A stretch of 64,000 nt of DNA from Streptomyces cylindrosporus (GCF_022698165.1 NZ_JALDAY010000001.1:682001-746000); one strand, 5' to 3'; positions 49,001 through 56,366 are shown, counted from the stretch's first letter. The notes: generated from the letters alone by a model not told the origin. Made by a program: numbers and translations.

Positions 49001-50034
49001 CCGACTTCGTTGTGCTGGTCGGTGGTTGCCTGTTCGGCGCTGATGGGGGAGAGCGTGACGCGGAGTTCGATGTCGTCCCCGGCGGACTTGTCGAACCCGA
49101 GGATCGCGCCGGTGTCGGTGCCGTCCTGGGCGGTCGCGTCGCTCAACTTGCCGTCGTTGCCCCAGCTTTGGAGGGAGGTCACGGGGGCGTTGGTCGTGGC
49201 GGCGTAATACAGCTTGTACGAGGCGCCGTTGAACGACCCCGCGATGAGGCCGGTGATCGAGGTGGTGCCGTCCGCGAGCGTCGTCGCCTTCAGGGTGGCG
49301 CGGGTGCGGCTGGTGAAGTTGTTGGCGAGGTCGAGGACGAGTTGGGGCTCCGATCCGGCGGGGAAGCGGTAGCGCTCCAGCGCGGTGCGCGTGGTCGCGG
49401 TCATCTCGGCGTTGATGGTGCCGGAGTCCTGGGTCACCGCGGATCCGGTTCCGGAGAGTGCGCCGAGCCCGACCTGGTAGTAGCCGGGCGTCGCGGTCTC
49501 GTTGTCGTGGCTGTACGTGTGCGCGTAACTGGCCGTGGTGGGACGGCTGTTGTACTCCACGGACGTCGGTACGACGAGCAGATCCCCGCCGCCTCCCGAG
49601 CCGCCGACCCCGTCCAGGTTCGTCGCGGTGAACCCGGCGATGTGGTCCTCGTCGTAGTCGTACCCGGTGTGATTGCGGCCGGGGGTGGTCAGCGGGTTGA
49701 CCTTGGCGAGACTGTGGGGGGCCTCGGCACCGGGCAGGTCGTTGCCGTCGTCGCCGCCGGTGGAGACGAAGGGGTCGACGAGTTTGGTGTAGTCGGTGCC
49801 GCTGGATGATCCGGAAGATCCGGTGGAGGCTGTGGGGTTGGCGGAGGCAGCGGGACTGGTGGACGTGGTCGCGCCGGGTGCTGCGGCGGCCGTACCCCCA
49901 CCTGTGAGCGCGGCGAGGCCGAGCGCCCCGGCGAGCAGGGCGGCGGCGGTCGCGTGCAGTGGCCGACGACGGGGTCGGCGGGCAGGTCTCGGAGGGATCG
50001 TCCTGGGAAGGGAAGCGCGGGGTCTGATGTGCAC
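43078..50034 (-). CDS. giant secreted GH92 alpha-mannosidase fused to PAP2 phosphatase, 2318 aa
   Basis: GTG 50034 (VHIRPRASLPRTIPPRP) follows GGAGAGG; a basic n-region and long hydrophobic core form a signal peptide ending about residue 52. GH92 domain, about 80-850: VDPFVSTGGDDGNDLPGAE, GYTYYDGWSTWDDFRKYSVE, HSNANEIDLQAPYLFNYVG (E662, probable acid) and FLPTMDNDAGTMS (D733/D735 region). Then NPCBM/FIVAR-like stretches, several galactose-binding-like modules (SPEDIASSPTTTT linkers; NGAWLNYGNIDFG, WAEWKDTNLGDG), FIVAR helices, two FN3 domains (about 1625-1800) and a PAP2 phosphatase with KNSYGYLRP (KX6RP), YPSGHTYGGY (about 1985) and NRIVLGFHYPLDVMGG (about 2025). A cadherin-like/Ig tail ends the protein. 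Removal of alpha-mannose and phosphate from phosphorylated mannans is the likely purpose. Single-gene transcript. Confidence 0.92.
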   Translation of the reverse strand: MHIRPRASLPRTIPPRPARRPRRRPLHATAAALLAGALGLAALTGGGTAAAAPGATTSTSPAASANPTASTGSSGSSSGTDYTKLVDPFVSTGGDDGNDLPGAEAPHSLAKVNPLTTPGRNHTGYDYDEDHIAGFTATNLDGVGGSGGGGDLLVVPTSVEYNSRPTTASYAHTYSHDNETATPGYYQVGLGALSGTGSAVTQDSGTINAEMTATTRTALERYRFPAGSEPQLVLDLANNFTSRTRATLKATTLADGTTSITGLIAGSFNGASYKLYYAATTNAPVTSLQSWGNDGKLSDATAQDGTDTGAILGFDKSAGDDIELRVTLSPISAEQATTDQHNEVGNLTFDQARARTTAEWNSTLGAVAVKASAASDPDSTLVKQFYTHLYRMYALPVNATSTTGTYRGVDGAVHKTNGYTYYDGWSTWDDFRKYSVEAYIDPATYRDLVQSLILLFADAHTSGKSLGSLTHSVPTVRWERSAVVVADALSKGYKDFDRLDEAYPALKSYTGYYTGAQLRQGYVSGDPGTTVQRGYDQWALAVVADVLGKDADAKKLRAQSTMAIDKLVKSGAWTAADGTQVGLLTPRATGGDWQSADYEKFEAAGLYQGTLWQYNWYDAYDMAGLIQAMGGTKAGKAAVNHMFGEDSDADDGSTMLHSNANEIDLQAPYLFNYVGEPSLTQKWVRAIYTGTTWNRYIATGSTNEVPSSGGEFTPPVKTQVYKLSPHGFLPTMDNDAGTMSTMFVAAALGLFPVTAGSSQFQIGSPFFDSTTITYGNGSKFTVKADGVSPSNYYVQSATLNGSRFTNTWLDYSQIVAGGTLNFRMGSKPSDWGTRTKPAYSLSAENDDPSEAAPGKTVVVAKPATVATTADGTVDGDVKFTLSSGPASFAARKGTSLTGTKAATVTGLPDGVTADLRVTGARTATLTLTGTTKIDARYGITFRDAAFAHGVPASTVTGTGVSATDPLLISAAAVPRKALAALVDQASLVREGNYSDGSYTMFRSALERARTVLADTASGTATLMAAADALHSAIDALTIDEGGYAVLQAEDPDQMEGPSLKKEAYYSDGDLGGVTEGAWERFDKLDFGGVAPHSISIRYANSQATTASPSSVDIHAGAADGPMVATASLPGTGGWQYYSTVQATVTDPAALLAASSATFVFHAPSGQQWVSNFDWYQFSPEDIASSPTTTTLATLTTANTTTTGDGSLPLKLSNGIFENVTNGAWAEWKDTNLGDGADTVTVSYDKPQSRAASDSHIELRLGSKDGGEDDTKTVNIPLAYTGSGWGTIATTTAQLDPSVFTGVQDVYADFVSGTQTDAQPYVANVYSLTLTRNADAPVAFDATAFTSNSGGGLKSEPAGWTDAGSATDLGGTYNGAWLNYGNIDFGKSSKNTVTITYVNNSARCGTGSTVQLYLDAFDPTAPGTPYATIPLPVTGSAWSSGGTTSLTLPKGVTGTHTVHLRLTTTPDSSHPYVANLGRITFSHADTPAGTDTTALRKAITQYEGLSNDKSRYDTVDFGVYLRELAAARALLTADGATQLELDTQTRSLTLAATQLIPLPRLRLEDLVTKASTLVKSRYTETTWAAFTDALAKAKTTLADDTATDETLTTRYETLDQARSALTTKPKTVPTAPAAVSAIASGTSVTLAWSTPTDDGGSPVTGYKITLTGGHQVEIDAPDSHGTTFTRLPSGRSYSARVEAVNAVGASQPSTATQPVITGGSTPQKPTVTGVLTDDKQVRVTWRPAGDGGFPIIGYEVTLEDGTTAHVPATTDTALLTTTNRAKTHTATVTAVTLAGTSADATPTETSAADTETDPSTYVPTPFPDDTLKATYTSDTWPTTDYFHNLLSGIDDLGSATLAPNTKMPADTQLTAENDELAVSINNSAIQKQVDRAEVDATNSSTITMADGLGSRLGQIYLDALNAGQLPKTNALFGRVSQGLDGVDAAKNSYGYLRPYVRLGFVGDGGQVYESQDGSYTSLTTSGSYPSGHTYGGYEAGTILATLLPELAPSILARTSEYADNRIVLGFHYPLDVMGGRITGQATVAHRWADPAFAKLLTQAHTEIENVLLAQCEKEGYGNTLATCAGAPYGGLSTAQDIDVYTQRLTYGFSQVNKPGRPLATPSDAAALLTTAFPNLTTAQRTQILEQTATDSGYPLDLTADGEASWQRINLAAAMAANVVVNADGSVTVTNFSDATKASVADASAIKVGGVAIDGFDPNITTYVVDWPTNARIPTVSAVPTETGARVRITPGSSTVTSTDPAFTTRTIKVTSPNGSVTRTYTVGFHRTNGADRTSTDAELWSSATAWADTRGIRQSQYTP

Positions 50035-50291
50035 GGAACCTCTCCAGCGTCGCGACACACGCATGCCCGGCCTGACCAGGGACAACGTTGTCAACGCCGT
50101 CCCCACCGGTCCGGGGAACGTGAACACTCGGGGCGGGACGGCAGTGAACGTCCGGAACCGCGCCCGTCATGTTCACGACCGCCAGATATCAAACATGGAG
50201 AAGGCGTACGGGGGAAGAACGAGGCGCGTACAGGAGCATGCGCAGGGCGGCTTCCAGCTTCTTCCTAGGCCGCGGTTCAGCTCGTCTGCCC
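50035..50291 (-). other. 257-base upstream region of the GH92 gene
   Basis: Perfect 8-bp inverted repeat CGTGAACA (50119-50126) / TGTTCACG (50170-50177), plus an additional GTGAAC at 50144-50149, lie between the GH92 gene and the next genes on the minus strand. These may be regulator sites. No other gene is supported here. Confidence 0.4.
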
Positions 50292-50534
50292 TCAGGCACT
50301 GTCCTTCTCGCGTGCCGTCCTCGCCATCCAGGACCGGCAGAACCAGCGGGCAAGTCCACCCGCCGCGATGGCCACGAGGATGGCTCCCCAGTCGATGACG
50401 TGGGGCAGGCCCGGGAAGAAGGCGAAGAACGCGAGTGTGGCGAGGAGGCCGGTGAGGAACGCGGCAATACCGGCTCGCTGTTGCCGTGATTCCGACGTCG
50501 GATCCGACTCGTTTCGCTGTTCCTGTTCGACCAT
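50292..50534 (-). CDS. small membrane protein, 80 aa
   Basis: ATG 50534 (MVEQEQRNESDPTSESRQQR) gives a charged N-terminus, two hydrophobic segments (about residues 21-40, AGIAAFLTGLLATLAFFAFF, and 46-62) and a basic C-terminus (SWMARTAREKDSA). It lies seven bases behind the secreted 152-aa gene on the same strand, so both are likely one transcript. Function unknown. Confidence 0.6.
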   Translation of the reverse strand: MVEQEQRNESDPTSESRQQRAGIAAFLTGLLATLAFFAFFPGLPHVIDWGAILVAIAAGGLARWFCRSWMARTAREKDSA

Positions 50535-50541
50535 GAGGGGC

Positions 50542-51000
50542 TCACTTCGTGATGTGGTGGCACTGACTGACGCGGCGCACGCCGTTGACGTACAGGTGCG
50601 CGCACGCCTTGCCATAACGAGGCAATGTCTGGGGAGAGTTGTTCCGCATCGGGTCGATCTTGCATTCGTTGTGGGTCCGGCCACGCGACGTGCGGTATGT
50701 GCGGTTGTCCGTGTCGGCGTAACTGAAGTCGATACGCCAGTTGCAGAAACCGCTGCCGAGCGCTGCGACGAAAGCGCAGTCGACGCCTGCGTTCTGGTAG
50801 GTGATCTTCCGTCCGCTGCCGCGGATGATGTGCGTGAACAGGCAGCCCGTCGGTACCTTCATCGTCATCCCGCCGACGCTGTACTCGAAGGTCCGCACGG
50901 GAGTTGACCCGACCGCGGTGGCGTGCGCGGACGTCGGCGCGGCGACGGTGAGGGCGCCGACGGCTGCCAGGGCGGTGGTGAGACGTGCGAGGTAGTGCAT
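50542..51000 (-). CDS. secreted cysteine-rich protein, 152 aa
   Basis: ATG 51000 (MHYLARLTTALAAVGALTVA) begins a typical signal peptide with cleavage after about residue 27 (SAHA). The mature ~125 residues contain six cysteines (TGCLF, VDCAFV, GFCNW, NECKI, KACAHL, SQCHH), consistent with three disulfides, and many Thr/Tyr/Asn (YADTDNRTYRTSRGRT). No enzyme or toxin motif was recognised. It is upstream of a two-helix membrane protein gene by seven bases. Possible roles are extracellular binding or inhibition; this is speculation. Confidence 0.75.
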   Translation of the reverse strand: MHYLARLTTALAAVGALTVAAPTSAHATAVGSTPVRTFEYSVGGMTMKVPTGCLFTHIIRGSGRKITYQNAGVDCAFVAALGSGFCNWRIDFSYADTDNRTYRTSRGRTHNECKIDPMRNNSPQTLPRYGKACAHLYVNGVRRVSQCHHITK

Positions 51001-51079
51001 GGCCGAGAGGTCCCCTCCTGGTGATCTCCTGATGAGTACCTGGGGAACCGGGCCCGGGGGAGAGCGGTTGGGCATCCCC

Positions 51080-51655
51080 TTATCCGCGACGCAGCAGTGC
51101 CTCCACCGTCGCCTCCAGATACCCCGGAAACTCCTCCCCCGACGGCAGTGCCGACGGTACGGCGTGGGTCAGTTGGGCGTGGCCCAAGTAGAAGCTGTAG
51201 GCCATGAGTGCCCGTTGGCGGGACTCTGTCTCTGTGAAGCCCAAGTTCTCGAACAGGTCGGCGATGTAGGTGATCCTGCGGGTTGTGACCTGTTGGAGGG
51301 CCGTTGCCACCTGGGGGTGGTCCTTGCTGGCCAGTAGGGAGAGTTCGAGGGGGTCCGTGCCCGACGGCTTTGTGACCTGCGTCAGGAGTTTGCGTAGGCG
51401 GGACTCCGGGGTCGGCTCCGTCTCCACCGTTGTGATGATCTCGTCCGTGTTCGTTTCCACCCAGCGGGACAGGGCCGCCTCGATCAACGCCTCACGGTTC
51501 GTGAAGTGCCAGTAGAAGCTGCCCTTTGTCGTGCCCAGGCGGGTGGCCAGGGGCTCGATCGCCACCGACTTCAGGCCGCCGCCCTCTCTGATCGCCGCCA
51601 GGGCCGCGTCCGCCCAGTCGAGGGCCGTGAGTCTGGGTTTCCTGGGTTGCGCCAT
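51080..51655 (-). CDS. TetR-family repressor, 191 aa
   Basis: The HTH is at about residues 8-54: LTALDWADAALAAIREGGGL, then IEPLATRLGTTKGSFYWHFT. The C-terminal domain is helical with SRWVETNTDEIITTVETEPT and LMAYSFYLGHAQLTHAVPS. ATG 51655 (MAQPRKPRLTAL) is preferred; ATG 51661 is in frame two codons upstream. A perfect 9-bp-arm palindrome starts one base upstream of the ATG and a second near-copy follows, so the protein probably represses itself and the divergent gene at 51,711. Confidence 0.9.
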   Translation of the reverse strand: MAQPRKPRLTALDWADAALAAIREGGGLKSVAIEPLATRLGTTKGSFYWHFTNREALIEAALSRWVETNTDEIITTVETEPTPESRLRKLLTQVTKPSGTDPLELSLLASKDHPQVATALQQVTTRRITYIADLFENLGFTETESRQRALMAYSFYLGHAQLTHAVPSALPSGEEFPGYLEATVEALLRRG

Positions 51656-51701
51656 GACCATACGCTACCGTATGGTCAGTCTTCCGTACGGTAGCGTATG
51701 G
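51656..51701. promoter_or_regulatory. two palindromic operators between a TetR gene and its divergent neighbour
   Basis: Operator 1 has arms GACCATACG and CGTATGGTC around CTAC (51656-51677), perfect 9-bp symmetry. Operator 2 has CCGTACG and CGTATGG around GTAG (51684-51701 overlap), one mismatch. Centres are 26 bases apart. Site 1 touches the tetR start codon; site 2 overlaps the ribosome-binding region of the gene at 51,711. Confidence 0.75.
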
Positions 51702-51710
51702 AGGTGGGGC

Positions 51711-52133
51711 ATGGTCACGGTCTTGGGCATGGTCAAAGGCAAGGTCTTGGCGGTTCCCTTTCCCGAAGGTGCGCGGCTCATCCAGGAGGCCCTGGAGCGG
51801 CCTGACTACCGGGACGCCTACGCCATGGAGTTGCTGCCCGGGATGCCGCGTGATCCCGCCGCTTGGACCGGGATTCTGCGTGACGCCTTCCCTGTCGTCG
51901 GCCGGCAGGGTGGTGAGGTGCTCATGAAGGTGAGTGCGTCGGGGCTCGATGCCTGGGCTTCGATCCTCGTCGACAGCGAGCGCGTGACCCTTTGTAGCGC
52001 TGTGAAGACCAACGGGTGGCGCTCCAAGGCCTATTGGGGCGTCGTGCGGTGGGTGCACCCCTTCATGGCGCGGCTCATGATCGTCCGCACCCACCGCACG
52101 CTCGCCGGCGTCACGTCAGCTTCGTCGCCGTAA
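51711..52133 (+). CDS. DUF2867-like protein, 140 aa
   Basis: ATG 51711 follows GGAGGTGGGG. The protein begins MVTVLGMVKGKVLAVPFPEG and contains AWTGILRDAFPVVGRQGGEV, LDAWASILVDSERVTLCSAV and VRWVHPFMARLMIVRTHRTL; this pattern resembles DUF2867-type proteins. No catalytic residues known. It is divergent from the TetR gene and its promoter region contains both operators, so it is the likely regulated target. The 3' end overlaps the convergent lipoprotein gene by 23 bases. Confidence 0.8.
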   Translation: MVTVLGMVKGKVLAVPFPEGARLIQEALERPDYRDAYAMELLPGMPRDPAAWTGILRDAFPVVGRQGGEVLMKVSASGLDAWASILVDSERVTLCSAVKTNGWRSKAYWGVVRWVHPFMARLMIVRTHRTLAGVTSASSP

Positions 52134-52821
52134 CCGCCGTAGCCGTCACCGTGTTGTCGCACTCCGCGAACACCCCGTCGTCCAGGGCGACTTGATGCGC
52201 GCCCGCACCCGGCAGGCCCACCACCAGCGTGGGGTACGACGACGGCTTCGCGCCGGACTTGCAGTAGCCGTCCGCCTCGCCCTGGACCTGGACGAAGGTC
52301 AGCTTGAGGCGGGCCGTGCCGCCGGGGGACAGGGTGACCGGGGTGACCATGCCGGTGGGGGTCACCTTCAGGGGTGCGTTGTGATCGGGGGAGCCGTTCC
52401 CGGCGCCGGCCACCAGCGTGGGGTGGCCCTGGAGCGTGCACGGCTTGGCCGACTTGTTCGTGAACTCGATGATCGCCGCCCCGGTTCCGGTGCCGTCAGG
52501 GCGGTCCGTCGCCTGGTGGGCCGCGACCGTCAGAGCCTCCGGAGCGCACGTCTTCGACGTCCCGCCCGCGCCCCCGCCCCCGGAGCCGGAGATGGGGGAC
52601 GCCGTCGCCGTCGGCGTGCCAGCAGTCGACGGCGCCTCCGAACTCGGCTTGCCCGACGGCGACGAAGGCGCGGACGACGGCGTCCCGCTGCTGCTCGCGG
52701 CCTTCGACGGCGAGTCCGCCGCCGTCGGTGAGTTGCCCGACTGGCACGCCGTCACCGTCAGGGCGGCCGAGAGCGCGGCGATCGCCAGTGCGGCCTTGCG
52801 GATCCCGTTCACGTACTGCAT
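52111..52821 (-). CDS. DUF4232 lipoprotein, 236 aa
   Basis: A lipoprotein signal (ALAIAALSAALTVTAC, lipobox VTAC at about residues 23-26) is followed by a ~60-residue Ser/Pro/Gly linker (SGKPSSEAPSTAGTPTATAS) and a DUF4232 domain: GAAIIEFTNKSAKPCTLQGH, PGGTARLKLTFVQVQGEADG and CDNTVTATAVTATKLT. Such proteins are exported and membrane-attached; the domain is beta-rich with conserved cysteines and unknown function. Two 20-base direct repeats lie upstream. Confidence 0.9.
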   Translation of the reverse strand: MQYVNGIRKAALAIAALSAALTVTACQSGNSPTAADSPSKAASSSGTPSSAPSSPSGKPSSEAPSTAGTPTATASPISGSGGGGAGGTSKTCAPEALTVAAHQATDRPDGTGTGAAIIEFTNKSAKPCTLQGHPTLVAGAGNGSPDHNAPLKVTPTGMVTPVTLSPGGTARLKLTFVQVQGEADGYCKSGAKPSSYPTLVVGLPGAGAHQVALDDGVFAECDNTVTATAVTATKLT

Positions 52822-52909
52822 GGAGAGTCCCCCGAGTTCGGATCGTGCGGGGCCGGTCCTCGCCGGCGCCCGCCCATGGAGACAGGGTTGACCGACCCGG
52901 GGTTTCTCC

Positions 52910-52949
52910 TGTGGATCAGCTGTGACAGGTGTGGATCACTTGTGACAGT
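52910..52949. repeat. two 20-bp direct repeats upstream of the DUF4232 gene
   Basis: TGTGGATCA followed by two variable bases and TGTGACAG recurs at 52910-52929 and 52930-52949. The repeats lie 89-128 bases upstream of the lipoprotein start and right behind the MFS stop codon (52953). They could be sites for a regulator binding in tandem. Confidence 0.6.
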
Positions 52950-52952
52950 TCG

Positions 52953-54587
52953 TCACGCCGACGCCCCAGCTGCTTCCTCTGCTTCCGCCGCTCCCTTCGC
53001 TCCCTCCTCCTTGTCCAGTCCCACCGTCGCGTCCCTGTCCCCCTTCCCCCGCAGCGCGATCACGCTCAGCAGGCAGCACGCCAGGGCCGCGATGCCGCAG
53101 ACGACGTAACCGATCGCATAGCCGTTGCCGAGGGCTTCGAGGGCGATGGGGAGGGCGCCGCCGGGAGGGGACGTCGGCGGGACCGAGTTCGCCGCCAGTG
53201 GGCCGCCCTCCGCCGCCACCTGGCCCGCCGCCGTCTTGACCTGTGTCGAGAGGTCGGAAGCCGCCAGCTTCCGCGTGAACTCGTCCGCCGCGTGGCTCAG
53301 CGCGATCGCGCCGATCACCGCCGGGCCCAGCGTGAAACCGAAGTCGCGGAGGAGGCTCGTCGAGGCGCTGGCCATGCCCGCGTAGTGGACTTCCACAGTG
53401 TTCACGGCTGTTGCGGTGATCGACGAGACCGTGAGGGCGAAGCCGATGCCCACCAGGCCGATCGGGAGGATCAGGGAGGTCAGGGCCCGGTCGTCGACCG
53501 GGAGGGTCGCCGCGATGAAATCGCCCACCGCCATCAGCCCCAGGCCCGTGCCCAGGACCCACCTCGCGCTGACCCTCTCCAGCAGCCTGGAGATCAGCGG
53601 CATCAGCAGCAGCGTCCAGGAGTTCAGGAGGATGAAGGCGAACGAGCCGCGCAGTGGGCTCTGGTGCTGGATCGGGCCCAGGCGGATGCTCGTCGCGTAC
53701 GCCGTGCCGAGGTAGCTGAACATGCCGACCACCGCCACGAACGACGCCACCGCGAACGCCCGGTTCTTGAACAGGTCCAGCCTCAACAGCGGGGACTCTG
53801 CCCGGTGTTCGGCGACCAGGAACAGGGCTATGAAGACCGCCGCCACCACGTACGCGATCACCACCGGCGTCGCCGTCCAGCCGTCCGCCGGGCCCTGGAT
53901 CACCGCGTAGAGCAGGGCGAACATGCCGATGCCGATGGTGATCTGGCCGGCCAGGTCGAGTGAACGGCCTTCCGGGGCACTGGAGTTCTGGGCGAAGAGC
54001 TGGCTGAGGAGCGTGCTGATCGCCGCCAGGCCCGTCACGACGATGAACGCCCAGCGCCAGGAGCCGTAGTTGCCGGTGATGCCGCCCAGTACCGGGGCGA
54101 CGAAACCGCCGCTGGACAGGGCCGCCGCCCAGATGGTGATCGTACGGGCGCGGTCGCGGGCCGAGTGGGTGCCCGCGGCGATCATCGCGAGCGAGGTGGG
54201 GAAGAGCGCCGCCGCGCCGAGGCCGGCGATGGCCTGGCCGAACCAGAGCATGTGGATGCCGGTGCTCGCGGCGGCCAGCGCCTCGCCGAGCACGAGCAGT
54301 GCGCCGCCGCCGACCAGCAGTCGCTTGCGGCCGAAGAGGTCGCCGAGGACGCCGAAGGTCAGTTCCAGTACCGAGACGGGCAGCAGGAACGCGTCCGAGA
54401 TCCAGGTCAGCTGGGAGCCGACGGGGTGCAGGTCCTCCTGGAAGAGGCCGTTGAGCGTGGCCGGCATGGCCAGGGCGATCTGGGCCAGGCAGACCGCGAA
54501 GCAGCCGGCGACCAGGGTGCCGACGGGCAGACCGCCGGACGTCTGCCCGGCGGTGGAATCAGGTGCGGTGCGGATTTCGGTGGACAC
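52953..54587 (-). CDS. MFS exporter (14-TM DHA2 type), 544 aa
   Basis: GTG 54587 follows AAAGGGG. Fourteen helices; motif A is FGVLGDLFGRKRLLVGG (about residues 83-99), helix 4-5 carries WFGQAIAGLGAAALFPTSL, and IRLGPIQHQSPLRGSFAF connects the halves. The C-terminal ~60 residues are a soluble tail with charged/alanine-rich sequence (DKEEGAKGAAEAEEAAG). Drug or metabolite export by proton antiport is the family role. The acyl-CoA synthetase gene lies 163 bases upstream on the same strand. Confidence 0.9.
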   Translation of the reverse strand: MSTEIRTAPDSTAGQTSGGLPVGTLVAGCFAVCLAQIALAMPATLNGLFQEDLHPVGSQLTWISDAFLLPVSVLELTFGVLGDLFGRKRLLVGGGALLVLGEALAAASTGIHMLWFGQAIAGLGAAALFPTSLAMIAAGTHSARDRARTITIWAAALSSGGFVAPVLGGITGNYGSWRWAFIVVTGLAAISTLLSQLFAQNSSAPEGRSLDLAGQITIGIGMFALLYAVIQGPADGWTATPVVIAYVVAAVFIALFLVAEHRAESPLLRLDLFKNRAFAVASFVAVVGMFSYLGTAYATSIRLGPIQHQSPLRGSFAFILLNSWTLLLMPLISRLLERVSARWVLGTGLGLMAVGDFIAATLPVDDRALTSLILPIGLVGIGFALTVSSITATAVNTVEVHYAGMASASTSLLRDFGFTLGPAVIGAIALSHAADEFTRKLAASDLSTQVKTAAGQVAAEGGPLAANSVPPTSPPGGALPIALEALGNGYAIGYVVCGIAALACCLLSVIALRGKGDRDATVGLDKEEGAKGAAEAEEAAGASA

Positions 54588-54749
54588 GTGAGGGCACCCC
54601 TTTGAGCGGGATTGCGGGGATGGCGACGCCGAGAAACGCTGCGAATGTAGGGCAGTTTTTCGACGACGGTCAATGGGTTGCCCAATATTGGCGGACGGAG
54701 CTCTTCCCCGGGCAGGACCCGCGGACGGGTGAGGGAGAGGGGGGCTCGG

Positions 54750-56366
54750 TCAGACGTCAGCGGCCGAGCCGGGCAGCCGGCCCTCCACGTACTCCTCGCG
54801 AAGAACGTTCTTGCGGATCTTGCCCGAGCCGGTCAGCGGGAAGGCCTCGACGAACACCCACGTGCGCGGCGTCTTGTGCGGGGCGAGGTGGGCCCGTACG
54901 TGGTCGAAGAGCTCCTTCTCCGCCACCGTCGTGCCCGGCGCGCGGCGCACGAAGGCCGCCACCCGCTCGCCCCAGACCGGGTCCGGCACGCCGACCACGA
55001 CCGCCTCCGCGACGCCGGGATGCGTGGCCAGGACCTGCTCGATCTCGCGCGGGTAGATGTTCTCGCCACCCCGGATGATCATGTCCTTCAGGCGGCCCTC
55101 GATACGGCAGTACCCGCGTTCGTCCATCGACGCGAGGTCGCCCGTGTGCAGCCAGCCGTCGGGGTCGACGGCGGCCGCGGTGTCGTCGGGGGCGTCCAGG
55201 TAGCCGGTCATGACGTGGTAGCCGCGGGTGCACAGCTCGCCCGTCACCCCGGGCGGCACGGTCGCGCCCGCCGCGTCCACGATCTTCACCTCGGTCCGCG
55301 GCAGCGGCCTGCCGACCGTGTGGGCGCGGTCGTCCGCGGTGTCGTCGAGGCGGGTGATGGTGATGCCGGGGGAGGCCTCGGTCTGGGCGTAGATGACGGC
55401 CATCGGCACCCCGAAGGCCGCCTCGACCCGGCGTACCAGCTCGGGCGGGACGGTCGCGCCGCCGGAGAGCATGTAGCGGAGCGAGGAGAGGTCCGTCGTG
55501 GGCAGCGCCGGGTGTTCGAGCATCGCGATGAGCATCGTCGGTACGCCGCCGATCACGACGCAGCGTTCGGACTCGGTCAGCTCCAGCATCAGGCCCGGTT
55601 CGAAGTGCGGGGGCAGGACGTGTGTGCCGAGGCCGGTGATCGCCGCGAGCGTGGCCAGTACGCAGCCTGCCGTGTGGAACAGCGGCATGGGGTTGAGCTG
55701 GGCCTCGCCGGGGCGCAGTCCGAAGGTACGGACGTACGCCAGCCGCGCGTTGTTGGTGATCCCGCGATGGTGCAGGACCACGCCCTTGGGGACGCCGGTC
55801 GTGCCCGAGGTGTACTGGATCTGGGCCGGCGCCGAGGGGTCGACCTCGGGCAGCGCGCGGTCCGCCGCCGTGCCCTCCGCGCAGAAGTCGGCCCAGTCCT
55901 CGAACAGCACGCTCGTCCGCAGCGCGGGCAGGTCCGCGCGGATCTCCTCCAGCGTGCGGGCCATCGGGTTGCCGCGGTACTCCCGGCGCAGGAAGACACC
56001 GGCCGCGCGGGAGTGGCCGAGGACGTGCCGCAACTCGGCCGCGCGCAGAGCCGGGTTGACCGTGACGAGCGTGATGTCCGCGAGGGCGGCGGCGAGTTCG
56101 AGGATCACCCACTCCGGGATGTTGTTCGCCCACACCGCCACGCGCTCGCCCGGCGCGAACCGCCCCAGCAGGGCGCGGGCCGCGCGCTCGGCCTCGTCGA
56201 GCAGTTCGGCGTACGTCCACCGGCGGCGCTCGGCGGGGTCCGGCACGCCCTCGACCAGTGCGACCGTCCCGGGCGCCAGCGCGGCGGCCCGGCGCAGCAG
56301 GGATCCGACGGTCTCGTCCTGTAGTTCCTCGTCGGGCTCGCCCGGCCAGTACGACGTCGTCACCAT
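54750..56366 (-). CDS. AMP-dependent acyl-CoA synthetase (FadD-like), 538 aa
   Basis: The enzyme activates a carboxylic acid as adenylate and transfers it to CoA. Motifs: A3 IQYTSGTTGVPKGVVLHH (about residues 183-200), A5 VIYAQTEASPGITIT, A7 GYLDAPDDTAAAVDPDGWLH then TGDLASMDERGYCRIEGR, A8 KDMIIRGGENIYPREIE, A10 PLTGSGKIRKNVLREEY with catalytic Lys. ATG 56366. The substrate class (medium/long fatty acids or aromatic acids) is not clear; it is not adjacent to a beta-oxidation operon here and has no KstR-like site. Confidence 0.93.
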   Translation of the reverse strand: MVTTSYWPGEPDEELQDETVGSLLRRAAALAPGTVALVEGVPDPAERRRWTYAELLDEAERAARALLGRFAPGERVAVWANNIPEWVILELAAALADITLVTVNPALRAAELRHVLGHSRAAGVFLRREYRGNPMARTLEEIRADLPALRTSVLFEDWADFCAEGTAADRALPEVDPSAPAQIQYTSGTTGVPKGVVLHHRGITNNARLAYVRTFGLRPGEAQLNPMPLFHTAGCVLATLAAITGLGTHVLPPHFEPGLMLELTESERCVVIGGVPTMLIAMLEHPALPTTDLSSLRYMLSGGATVPPELVRRVEAAFGVPMAVIYAQTEASPGITITRLDDTADDRAHTVGRPLPRTEVKIVDAAGATVPPGVTGELCTRGYHVMTGYLDAPDDTAAAVDPDGWLHTGDLASMDERGYCRIEGRLKDMIIRGGENIYPREIEQVLATHPGVAEAVVVGVPDPVWGERVAAFVRRAPGTTVAEKELFDHVRAHLAPHKTPRTWVFVEAFPLTGSGKIRKNVLREEYVEGRLPGSAADV

